Translations under genes and position numbers: made by a program | NCBI GenBank assembly: GCA_040902925.1 | Contig: JBBDWJ010000212.1 | Span: forward strand, 1-20,824 | Length of the DNA stretch: 20,824 nucleotides | Direction: 5' to 3' | From: JBBDWJ01 sp040902925 | GTDB taxonomy: Bacteria > Acidobacteriota > Terriglobia > Bryobacterales > UBA6623 | Notes under the pieces: generated by a model | Seen by the model: only the letters and a program-made list of their open reading frames with translations | What the model was told of the DNA's origin: nothing | The model's database searches: none | Shown: positions 1 to 7,532 of the stretch, in pieces | How the letters are laid out: each line of letters opens with the position of its first letter | Numbering within the stretch: the stretch's first letter is position 1

Positions 1-255
1 TTCCGCGAAATGACGGAATTTGACGGCGGGAAATCGCGCTCCTAAGGACCCTCCAGGATCGCAATCCGAGCAGTCCATCACGAGAATTTCGGCAGCAGGC
101 TGATGGGAGAGAGAGGCCAGACACGCCTCGAGCGTCCGCGGCGTGTTGTAGGAAACGACGACTACAGAGACCGTCGGTCTCTCGGCTGGCTGTGCGGATT
201 CAAAAGAGGTCCCCAACGACTCAAAGCTCGATCCTACCAGAAAAATGAAGCACAA
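1..255 (-). CDS. Family 2 glycosyltransferase, N-terminal part (gene runs off left edge)
   Basis: The minus strand is open from position 255 to the left edge (85 codons) with no stop. Around residues 28-62 it reads TVSVVVVSYNTPRTLEACL followed by a hydrophobic strand ILVMD. This is the first beta strand, the 'SYN' nucleotide-sugar loop and the next strand of GT-A fold family 2 transferases. Such enzymes move a sugar from a nucleotide-sugar to a lipid, polysaccharide or protein acceptor at the inner membrane. No ATG or GTG lies between the upstream in-frame stop and the conserved region. I chose the TTG at 253-255 because GGAG sits 5 bp before it; a second TTG 13 codons later is possible. The catalytic DxD/ED region lies outside the window, so donor and acceptor are unknown. 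The gene is divergent from the VIT/VWA gene. Confidence 0.72.
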   Translation of the reverse strand, partial: MCFIFLVGSSFESLGTSFESAQPAERPTVSVVVVSYNTPRTLEACLASLSHQPAAEILVMDCSDCDPGGSLGARFPAVKFRHFAE

Positions 256-437
256 TTCTGCTCCACGCGCGGCGGCACTGCCGAGTCATTCGTTACAGAG
301 CCTGCACGATCGAGTGCCAACAACGGATCCGGCAAGACAGCACATCGTTCCCCGAGGGCTTGAGCGCGTTTCGCGCCGCAGCATTGCGAGCGGCGACGCC
401 GTCATGGAGTCGCCGCCTTACGTTCGAGGAGGTTCCG
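256..437. promoter_or_regulatory. Divergent intergenic region, glycosyltransferase / VIT-VWA gene
   Basis: These 182 bp separate two divergently read genes and must carry the promoter of at least one of them. I see no convincing -35/-10 pair or operator palindrome. The only clear signal is the Shine-Dalgarno AGGAGG at 427-432, placed 5 bp before the ATG at 438. A TTG at 360 would extend the downstream reading frame by 26 codons, but it has no ribosome site and would put a charged stretch before the signal peptide. Confidence 0.4.
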
Positions 438-2942
438 ATGAGACTGAGACGTTTTGCATTTGCCGCGATACCGGTTGCCCTGCTGGCGGTGCTGGCCGCG
501 CTGCTTCCCGGGCCGCCCGCTGGCGGCGGTTCGCTGTTCCCCGTCGCCCATGCCAAAAGCGTCAGCGAGGCCACGCCGGGTTCGCTGATCACGCTCGATG
601 ACCAAGGAGCGCCGGCGGGTCTGTGCCCGCTGAAACACACCGAGGTCAAGGCCTCGATCAGCGGCTTTCTGGCGCGCGTCACCGTCACGCAGGAATTCGA
701 AAATCCCTACGCGGACAAGATTGAAGCCGTCTACACGTTCCCGCTGCCGCAGAACAGCGCCGTCGATGACATGACGATTCTGGTTGGCGACCGGACCATC
801 CGCGGCAAGATCAAAGAACGCGAGGAAGCGCGCCAGATCTACGAAGCCGCCCGCAACGCCGGGTATGTCGCCGCCTTGCTCGACCAGGAGCGCCCCAACA
901 TCTTTACGCAATCGGTCGCCAACATCGAGCCCGGCAAGAAGGTGACGGTCACGCTTAGCTATGTCGAGACTCTCAAATACGAGGACGGCTCCTACGAATT
1001 TTCTTTTCCGATGGTGGTCGGGCCGCGCTACATTCCGGGCAACGCCACTGGAAAGAGTGGAGGCGGCTGGGCTCCCGACACCGACCAGGTTCCCGACGCG
1101 TCGCGCATTACACCGCCGGTCACGCCGGAGGGAACGCGCGCCGGCCATGACATCTCGATTACGGTTTCGGTCGACGCCGGAGTGCCGATTCAGGGTCTCG
1201 ACGCCAAGCTGCACGACGTGATCACCGAGCGGCCGTCTCAAAGCCGCGCCGAAGTGCGGCTGGCGAAGAAATCCGTCATCCCCAACAAGGACTTCGTTCT
1301 GAATTACGAAGTCGCCGGCAGGAAGATCGAAGACACCGTCTTGACGCACTACAACGGCAAGAACGGTTTCTTCGCAATGATCCTGCAGCCGCCCGAGCGC
1401 GTCACCTCGGAAGACGTCACGCCAAAGGAACTCGTCTTCGTGCTCGATACGTCCGGTTCGATGGGCGGTTTCCCGATCGAGAAAGCCAAAGAGACGATGA
1501 ATCTCGCGATCGAGGGTCTCTATCCGCGCGACACGTTCAACCTGATTACCTTCGCCGGAGACACCCACGTGCTGTTCCCGGCGCCAGTTTCAGCTACTCC
1601 GGAAAATCTTCGCAAAGCGCAGGAGTTTCTGGCTTCGCGGCGGGGCGGCGGTGGCACCGAGATGATGAAAGCCATCCGCATGGCGCTCGATCCCTCCGAC
1701 TCCCAGGAGCACGTCCGCATCGTCTGCTTCATGACCGACGGCTACATCGGCAACGACATGGCGATCATCGACGAGATCCAAAAGCACCCCAATGCCCGCA
1801 TCTTTTCGTTCGGCATCGGCAACTCGGTCAACCGCTTCCTGCTCGACAAGATGGCCGAGCACGGCCGAGGCGAAGCCGAATACGTGACGTTGCAGGACAA
1901 CGGCTCGGCGGCAGCCCGGCGCTTTCACGAGCGCGTCCGCAACCCGCTGCTGACCGACATTTCGATCGACTGGGCGCGGCTGCCGGTCAGCGAAGTCTAT
2001 CCCAAGCGCATTCCCGACCTTTTTAGCGCCAAGCCGGTCATTCTTACAGGCCGCTACGCCAGCGCCGGACCGGGCGAGATCGTGCTGCGTGGGAAAATGT
2101 CGGGGCGCGATTTCGAGAGCCGCATTGCGGTGAATTTCTCCTCCTCGGGACGCGATCACGAAGTGTTGAGCAAGCTGTGGGCGCGCACGCGGATCGATGA
2201 TCTGACGGCCAGCGACTACGCAGGCATCCAGCAGGGCTCCCCGAAACCCGAGGTGAAGCAGGAGATCACCCGGCTCGGTATCGACTACCGCCTGATGACG
2301 CAGTTCACGTCGTTCGTGGCGGTGGAAGAGCAGTTCGTCACCGAAGGCGGCAAGCCGCGGCGCGTGGAAGTGCCGGTCGAGATGCCCGAAGGCGTGAGCT
2401 ATGAAGGCGTTTTCGGCCAAGCCAATGAACAGCGTGGAGCGCCAGGCCGTCAGGCCGTTGCCGGATTGGCCTACAAGAGCATGGCGGCGCCCGGAGCCGG
2501 CGGTGGTTTTCTGGCCACTGATGCCGTCGCGGTCAGTCCGCCGCCAAGGCGCGAAAACGCCCAGGCCGAAGCCTGGCGGAAACGGCCCGGCGAGGTCGAT
2601 GCGGGTGTGCGAGGCGGTGAGTCATCGCGCGGCGACCGCGATCGAGTAGCGGTGCGCGGCAAGCTTCATCCGGCGCTCCTGTCGGTGTTCGAGCGCCAGC
2701 AGCAAGGCAACCTGCAGCCGACGGCGCAAGAAGGCCGCTATATCCAGAACGGCAAGGTCGCGGTCGAGATCTGGCTTACGGATGCGACGCCGGAAGTGCT
2801 GAGCCAGCTCAAACAGCTCGGCTTCGAGCCGGCGGAGCAGCCCAAAGTAGCCAAGATCCTGACAGGCCGGATCGATATTGCCAAGCTCATGGATCTCGCG
2901 AAACTCAGCGGCGTCCGGCATGTCAATCCGCTGACGCGCTAA
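438..2942 (+). CDS. Exported VIT and von Willebrand factor A domain protein
   Basis: An 834-residue protein. The start at 438 is supported by a perfect AGGAGG 5 bp upstream and by the signal peptide it creates (Arg-rich start, then a hydrophobic core to about residue 25). Residues about 47-200 form a VIT (vault/inter-alpha-trypsin) domain. A VWA domain at about 331-510 keeps the metal site: D337-T-S-G-S341, a Thr in GGGTEMM, and an Asp in FMTDGY. VIT-VWA proteins are usually envelope or secreted adhesion and scaffold proteins that bind partners through a divalent metal. A Gly/Ala/Arg-rich linker (about 655-745) leads to a separate C-terminal unit (about 766-834). I see no LPxTG, PEP-CTERM or C-terminal membrane helix, so it is probably periplasmic or secreted rather than a sortase-type target. 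The partner is unknown. It converges with lepA. Confidence 0.88.
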   Translation: MRLRRFAFAAIPVALLAVLAALLPGPPAGGGSLFPVAHAKSVSEATPGSLITLDDQGAPAGLCPLKHTEVKASISGFLARVTVTQEFENPYADKIEAVYTFPLPQNSAVDDMTILVGDRTIRGKIKEREEARQIYEAARNAGYVAALLDQERPNIFTQSVANIEPGKKVTVTLSYVETLKYEDGSYEFSFPMVVGPRYIPGNATGKSGGGWAPDTDQVPDASRITPPVTPEGTRAGHDISITVSVDAGVPIQGLDAKLHDVITERPSQSRAEVRLAKKSVIPNKDFVLNYEVAGRKIEDTVLTHYNGKNGFFAMILQPPERVTSEDVTPKELVFVLDTSGSMGGFPIEKAKETMNLAIEGLYPRDTFNLITFAGDTHVLFPAPVSATPENLRKAQEFLASRRGGGGTEMMKAIRMALDPSDSQEHVRIVCFMTDGYIGNDMAIIDEIQKHPNARIFSFGIGNSVNRFLLDKMAEHGRGEAEYVTLQDNGSAAARRFHERVRNPLLTDISIDWARLPVSEVYPKRIPDLFSAKPVILTGRYASAGPGEIVLRGKMSGRDFESRIAVNFSSSGRDHEVLSKLWARTRIDDLTASDYAGIQQGSPKPEVKQEITRLGIDYRLMTQFTSFVAVEEQFVTEGGKPRRVEVPVEMPEGVSYEGVFGQANEQRGAPGRQAVAGLAYKSMAAPGAGGGFLATDAVAVSPPPRRENAQAEAWRKRPGEVDAGVRGGESSRGDRDRVAVRGKLHPALLSVFERQQQGNLQPTAQEGRYIQNGKVAVEIWLTDATPEVLSQLKQLGFEPAEQPKVAKILTGRIDIAKLMDLAKLSGVRHVNPLTR

Positions 2943-2970
2943 CCGCCCTTCAGTAGCGAACTACCCCAAA

Positions 2971-3011
2971 CCCCGGGGCACGGCAATGCGCCAAGCAACC
3001 GTGCCCCGCGG
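2971..3011. terminator. Hairpin between convergent VIT-VWA gene and lepA
   Basis: GGGGCACGG at 2975-2983 and CCGTGCCCC at 2999-3007 form a perfect 9-bp stem around a 15-nt loop. Further partial pairing extends it to 2971 and 3011. The position between two convergent genes suits a bidirectional transcription stop. No T-tract follows on the plus strand. On the minus strand a run of eight T (complement of 3094-3101) lies just after the lepA stop but has no adjacent stem. It may therefore be a Rho-dependent or merely structural hairpin. Confidence 0.35.
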
Positions 3012-3102
3012 TATCACGTAAATCAGACGCCGTAGCCAGGAAGGAGAGGAAGCGGGCCAGCCCTATCTGCGCCAAACAGTCAATGGCTCGCCCAAAAAAA
3101 AG

Positions 3103-4911
3103 CTAAGAACTCGGCTCGTCGCCCACCTTGAGCACGGCCAAAAACGCCTCTTGAGGGATATCCACGCGCCCCACGCGCTTCATGCGCTTCTTGCCTTCTT
3201 TCTGCTTCTCGAGCAGCTTGCGTTTGCGGGAAATGTCACCGCCGTAGCACTTGGCGGTGACGTTTTTGCGGATCGCCGGAATGGTTTCGCGGGCCACGAT
3301 TTTCGAGCCGATCGCTGCCTGCAGCGCGACCTCGAACTGCTGCCGCGGAATCAGTTGCCGGAATTTTTCGATCAACACCTTGCCTCGATAGTAAGCCTGA
3401 TCTTTGTGAACGATGATCGAGAGGGCGTCGACAGGCTCGCCCGCCACCAGCACGTCGAGCTTGACCATCGCCGACTCCCAGTAGCCCAAAAAGTGGTAGT
3501 CCACCGAGGCATAGCCACGTGACACCGTCTTGAGGCGGTCGTAGAAGTCGAGCACGATTTCGCCCAGCGGCACCTCGTAAGTCAACACCGCGCGGTCACC
3601 CGCCACGTACTCAAACTTTTGCTGCACGCCGCGTTTTTCTTCCAATAGCTTCAGGATCGCCCCGAGATACTCGGACCGCGTGATGACGGTCACGATATAG
3701 ACCGGCTCCTCGATCTTTTCCGTCCTCTGGGCCGTGGGCCAGCGGCTAGGGTTGTCGACTTCGACCACGGCGCCGCCGGTCTCGGTGACGCGGTAGCGCA
3801 CCCCCGGCGCCGTCGTGATCAGATCAAGATCGAACTCGCGCTCCAGCCTCTCCTGGACAATCTCCAAGTGCAGCAGGCCGAGAAACCCGCAGCGGAAACC
3901 GAAGCCGAGCGCCACCGAGTTCTCGGGCTCGAACTGAAACGAGCGGTCATTGAGCTGCAGCTTTTCGAGCGCCTCGCGCAACTGTGTGTGTTGATGGGAC
4001 TCCACCGGATAAAGCCCGGCGAAGACCATCGGCTTGGATTCCTTGAAGCCGGCCAGCGGCTTTTCAGGCGGCCGGGCCTCATCGCAGATCGTGTCGCCGA
4101 TCTTCGTTTCGGTGACGTTTTTGATATTGGCGATGACCCAGCCGACTTCGCCAGTGCTGAGCTCCTCGCAGGCGTAGCTGTTGGGCGTGCGAAAGCCGAG
4201 GTCTTCGACCTCATAGGTGCGTCCGGTCGACGCCATACGGATCTTCATGCCCTTGCGCAGCGTGCCATCGACGACGCGGGCGAGCATGATCACGCCGCGG
4301 TAGGTGTCGTACCAGGAATCGAACAGCAGCGCCCGCAGCGGGGCTTCGGTATCGCCCTGGGGAGGCGGGATGCGCCGGATGATCGCTTCGAGGATCTCCG
4401 GAACCCCCAGGCCGGATTTCGCGCTCACCAGCAATGCGTCGGAGGCGTCGAGGCCGATGGTGGTTTCGATCTCTTCGCGGACTCGTTCGGGCTCCGCCGC
4501 CGGCAAGTCGATCTTATTGATGATGGGGATGATTTCCAGGTTGTGATCGAGCGCGAGATACGTATTGGCGAGCGTTTGCGCCTCGACGCCTTGGGCGGCA
4601 TCAACGACGAGCAGCGCGCCCTCACAGGCCGCAAGGCTGCGCGAGACTTCGTAGGAAAAATCAACGTGGCCGGGCGTGTCGATCAAATTGAGCTGATAGA
4701 CCTCGCCGTCCAGCGCTTTGTAGCTGAGCCGCACCGCATGGGCTTTAATCGTGATGCCGCGCTCGCGCTCGAGGTCCATGCTGTCGAGCACCTGCGCCAT
4801 CATCTCGCGCTCGGTGAGCGTGCCAGTCATCTCCAATAGCCGGTCCGCCAATGTCGACTTGCCATGGTCGATGTGCGCGATGATCGAGAAATTTCGAATC
4901 CGTGAAGGCAT
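3103..4911 (-). CDS. lepA: Elongation factor 4 (LepA), ribosome back-translocase GTPase
   Basis: A 602-residue protein, the usual LepA length, and colinear throughout. G motifs are visible: G1 AHIDHGKST at 12-20, the switch RGITIKA near 51-57, G3 DTPGH at 78-82 with the catalytic His, G4 NKID at 132-135 and G5 SAKSG further on. The EF-G-like domains II, III and V follow, then the LepA-specific C-terminal domain with the Lys/Arg-rich CYGGDISRKRKLLEKQKEGK stretch that reaches the peptidyl-transferase centre. LepA is a cytosolic ribosome-bound GTPase that acts on stalled or mis-translocated ribosomes. The ATG at 4911 starts directly at the conserved N-terminus, though the ribosome site before it is weak. 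In many bacteria lepA precedes a signal peptidase gene; here it follows a kinase gene across a repeat-filled spacer and no lepB is present. Confidence 0.98.
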   Translation of the reverse strand: MPSRIRNFSIIAHIDHGKSTLADRLLEMTGTLTEREMMAQVLDSMDLERERGITIKAHAVRLSYKALDGEVYQLNLIDTPGHVDFSYEVSRSLAACEGALLVVDAAQGVEAQTLANTYLALDHNLEIIPIINKIDLPAAEPERVREEIETTIGLDASDALLVSAKSGLGVPEILEAIIRRIPPPQGDTEAPLRALLFDSWYDTYRGVIMLARVVDGTLRKGMKIRMASTGRTYEVEDLGFRTPNSYACEELSTGEVGWVIANIKNVTETKIGDTICDEARPPEKPLAGFKESKPMVFAGLYPVESHQHTQLREALEKLQLNDRSFQFEPENSVALGFGFRCGFLGLLHLEIVQERLEREFDLDLITTAPGVRYRVTETGGAVVEVDNPSRWPTAQRTEKIEEPVYIVTVITRSEYLGAILKLLEEKRGVQQKFEYVAGDRAVLTYEVPLGEIVLDFYDRLKTVSRGYASVDYHFLGYWESAMVKLDVLVAGEPVDALSIIVHKDQAYYRGKVLIEKFRQLIPRQQFEVALQAAIGSKIVARETIPAIRKNVTAKCYGGDISRKRKLLEKQKEGKKRMKRVGRVDIPQEAFLAVLKVGDEPSS

Positions 4912-4919
4912 TTGGGGTG

Positions 4920-5100
4920 GGTGTCAGGTGTCAGATGCTAGGTTTCAGGTGCTGGTGTCAGGTACGCGGTGTCAGATGGGGTTTCTAGGTCTATACGACG
5001 GATAAGGCAATGCCACTATTTGAACGCTTAGGGTCGGCCAAGCTGTCCCTCAGCGTCAGCCAATCCCTGACACTTGACACCCGATACCTGAAACCTACTT
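4920..5100. repeat. Inverted arrays of a degenerate 7-bp repeat between kinase gene and lepA
   Basis: From 4922 to 4976 the plus strand runs in 7-base steps close to TGTCAGG: TGTCAGG, TGTCAGA, TGCTAGG, TTTCAGG, a 6-base TGCTGG, TGTCAGG, TACGCGG, TGTCAGA. From 5066 to 5100 the opposite orientation appears: CCTGACA, CTTGACA, CCCGATA, CCTGAAA, CCTACTT. The two arrays face each other across an 89-bp unique centre. TAGGTTTCAGGT (4939-4950) and ACCTGAAACCTA (5086-5097) are perfect 12-bp complements, so the transcript could form a long imperfect stem. The right array runs into the stop codon of the kinase gene. I see no coding potential or transposase. Whether it is a mobile, structural or regulatory repeat is not decidable from this window. 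Confidence 0.85.
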
Positions 5101-7458
5101 CACAACAGGGAATCCAATCCGGCGGATGAGTTCTTGGAAGTCGGGCCGCGATCGTATCGGATCCCAGATGTGCTCGCACTGGATGTAGAGCAAGGGAGGG
5201 TCCCGTTCTTCGTACGCTTGCCGCAGCCACGTCATGGCGCGGTCATATTCGCGCAGGCCGACGTCGAGAATCGCCCAGATGTACGCGTCAACCCGCTGGG
5301 TTTCGCTAAGCTTCTGTAGCTTGGCGTAATACCCAAGTGCTTGGTCGAGATCACCCTTCTGTGCCGTCAGGCGGCATTGAAAAATGAGCTCCCGCACCCG
5401 GTTTTCCGCTAGTCCAACGAGTTTGCTGACGGTCTCTTCCGCTTCGGCGAACCTGCCCGCATGCGCGTACGTGATGCTGAGATCAAAATAGGCGTTGGCA
5501 AACTCGGGATCGAGCGCGATGGTGCGTTTGCACTGCGCGATGGCGTCTTCGTAGCGATCCGCGAAGTAGTAGATGCGCCCGACCGCGGTGCTGATGATCA
5601 GCGCCAGCGGGTCGAGCTCGCGGGCGCGCTCGATCTGCGCGACCGCCTCGTCCAGCCGCATCGTCATCGCCAGCAGCATAGAGTAATGATGGTGGCCGCT
5701 GGCGTAGCCTTCGTTGATCTCCAAAGCTTGCAGGAATTCGCGCTCGGCGCCTTCGAAATCCCAATCGGCGCGGAAGCGCACCAGCCCCATCGAGACGTGC
5801 GCTTCGGCGCAGTGCGGGTCCAGATCGAGGGCCCGCTGCGCCGCTTCGCGCGCTTTCTTCAAAGTCTCCTGCTGCGGTTCTTCCAGGTAGCTGCCGGTGG
5901 CGAGCAGAATGTAAGCCTCAGCCAGGCCCGCAAAGGCCAGAGCGTAGCGCGAGTCTTTTCCTGTGGCGCTGCGGAAGCACTCCAGGCTCTTGTTAAGCGT
6001 GCCTTCGGTGCGCTGATTCAGGAAATAGCGCCCCTGCAGGTAGCACTCGTAGGCATCGACGCTCGACGTCTGCTTGCGGGCCGGGGCTGCCGGCTGCTCA
6101 ACCTCCATCTCCTGGCGGAGTTGGTCCACAACAGCCTGCGCGATCTCGTCCTGAATGGCGAACACGTCCTCCATCTCGCGGTCGTAGCGCTGCGACCACA
6201 AGTGGTAGCCATCGCCGACATTGATGTGCTGCACGGTGATCCGCAGCAGGTTGCCCGCCTTGCGGACGCTCCCTTCGAGCACGGTTTGCACGCCAAGCTG
6301 CTGGCCGATTTCGCGGATATCGTAAGGCTGCCCCTTGAACTGGAAGGCGGACGTCCGCGACACGACCTTCAGTCCCTTGACGCCGGTGAGCGCGTTGATG
6401 ATCTCCTCGGTGACGCCGTCGCAGAAAAACTCCTGGTCCTTCTGCGGGCTCATGTCGACGAAAGGCAGCACGGCGATGGTTGGATCGGGGCGCCGTAGAG
6501 GCTCGCGGCGAGTCACGGGCGTGCGCAGAGTCTCGCTCAGCGCGCGCAGGTCGCGCAGCATGTCGTCAACGGACTGATAGCGGTCGTCGGGGTCTTTCTC
6601 CAGGGCCTTGCTGACGATCGGTTGCAGGCCGCCAGGCAGATCCTTGCGGAACTGGCCCAGCGGCGGTTCCTTGGTGTGAACGATGTCGTAGAGGATGACG
6701 GCTTCCTGGCGGTCATGGAACGGCACGCGGCCCGCGGCGAGTTCAAACAGCACGACACCGAAAGAAAACACGTCGGAGCGCGCATCCACGTCGAGGCCCT
6801 GAGCCTGCTCAGGAGACATGTAGGCGGCGGTTCCGGCCGTGCCGCTGCCGCCGGTTTTCGACTCGCGGCCGGCCACCAGCGCCACGCCGAAGTCCGTCAG
6901 CTTGACGACGCCGTCTTCGGTCAGCAAGGCGTTTTCACTCTTGACGTCGCGGTGGATGATGCCGTGGCGGTGGGCATGGCTCAGCGCTTCGCCGACCTGT
7001 CGCGCGTAGGAAAGAATCTGACGCGGTGTCAACGGCGGGCCATTCGCGGCCGCGTCGCGGATCTTCGCCCGCAGCGTGCCGCCCGCCAGGTACTCGAAAG
7101 CGAGAAAACGCCGCGCCCCCTCCGAACCGACATCGTAAATGGTGGCGATATTGGGGTGGTTGAGCTGCGAGATGGCGCGCGCCTCATGCAGGAAGTGTTC
7201 CATGCTCTCGCGCGAGCAATCTGAATCACACGCCAGGAACTTCAGCGCCACCAGGCGGTCGAGCCGCTGGTCGCGCGCCTTGTAGACCACGCCCATTCCG
7301 CCGTCGGCGATCTTCTCGATCACCTCGTAGTGCGAGACCATCTCTCCGGCGGCCAAAGGCGGGGCGCCCATGGACTGTGTGCTGAACTGCCCCACGATTC
7401 TTACATTATCCCCTAGAACGGGGAGCGGCTCGGGATTGGGTTCCGGACGACGGATCAT
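5095..7458 (-). CDS. Cytosolic Ser/Thr protein kinase with TolB/FlgO-like domain and TPRs
   Basis: A 787-residue protein with three parts. Residues about 44-310 are a complete Hanks-type kinase: glycine loop IADGGMGVVYKA, K73, catalytic HRDVK at 169-173, DFG at 189-191 and SPE at 215-217. Residues about 335-455 match the TolB/FlgO-like domain seen after many bacterial kinases and cyclases (IAVLPFVDMSP, FCDGVTEEI, LEGSVRKAG). Residues about 465-770 are tetratricopeptide repeats with recurring 'ALDLDP'-type helix ends. No membrane segment is visible, unlike PknB-type receptor kinases, so it is probably a soluble signalling protein that meets partners through the TPRs. ATG 7458 is the longest start but has a weak ribosome site; Met30 (7371) or Met40 are alternatives that keep the whole kinase domain. 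The substrate is unknown. The gene is divergent from the isomerase gene. Confidence 0.93.
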   Translation of the reverse strand: MIRRPEPNPEPLPVLGDNVRIVGQFSTQSMGAPPLAAGEMVSHYEVIEKIADGGMGVVYKARDQRLDRLVALKFLACDSDCSRESMEHFLHEARAISQLNHPNIATIYDVGSEGARRFLAFEYLAGGTLRAKIRDAAANGPPLTPRQILSYARQVGEALSHAHRHGIIHRDVKSENALLTEDGVVKLTDFGVALVAGRESKTGGSGTAGTAAYMSPEQAQGLDVDARSDVFSFGVVLFELAAGRVPFHDRQEAVILYDIVHTKEPPLGQFRKDLPGGLQPIVSKALEKDPDDRYQSVDDMLRDLRALSETLRTPVTRREPLRRPDPTIAVLPFVDMSPQKDQEFFCDGVTEEIINALTGVKGLKVVSRTSAFQFKGQPYDIREIGQQLGVQTVLEGSVRKAGNLLRITVQHINVGDGYHLWSQRYDREMEDVFAIQDEIAQAVVDQLRQEMEVEQPAAPARKQTSSVDAYECYLQGRYFLNQRTEGTLNKSLECFRSATGKDSRYALAFAGLAEAYILLATGSYLEEPQQETLKKAREAAQRALDLDPHCAEAHVSMGLVRFRADWDFEGAEREFLQALEINEGYASGHHHYSMLLAMTMRLDEAVAQIERARELDPLALIISTAVGRIYYFADRYEDAIAQCKRTIALDPEFANAYFDLSITYAHAGRFAEAEETVSKLVGLAENRVRELIFQCRLTAQKGDLDQALGYYAKLQKLSETQRVDAYIWAILDVGLREYDRAMTWLRQAYEERDPPLLYIQCEHIWDPIRSRPDFQELIRRIGFPVVK

Positions 7459-7532
7459 TTCGCGCTAGACTGCTCTGAGGAAGGGACAGTGGTGATTTCG
7501 GGTCGCGCTTTTGGACAATAGGATTTCGTGCC
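7459..7532. promoter_or_regulatory. Short divergent promoter region, kinase / sugar isomerase
   Basis: Only 74 bp separate the kinase start (minus) and the isomerase start (plus), so any two promoters here must overlap or sit back to back, and some may lie inside the coding regions. AGGA at 7522-7525 could serve as a weak ribosome site for the isomerase. I cannot identify a reliable -10 or -35 element. Confidence 0.3.

Noticed and set aside
402..1568. 388-codon minus-strand frame under the VIT domain gene
   Set aside because: It is antisense to a gene with a strong ribosome site, signal peptide and VIT/VWA domains; no recognisable motif in the antisense product.
3093..3102. Run of eight T on the minus strand just after lepA, considered as an intrinsic terminator
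   Set aside because: No stable stem lies directly before the T-run, so it does not meet the hairpin-plus-T requirement.
4920..5100. CRISPR array considered for the repeat region
   Set aside because: The units are 7 bp, degenerate, directly abutting and inverted between the two sides; there are no spacers of constant length and no cas genes.
5461..6498. 345-codon plus-strand frame antisense to the kinase gene
   Set aside because: It overlaps the TolB-like and TPR coding region and has no domain features.
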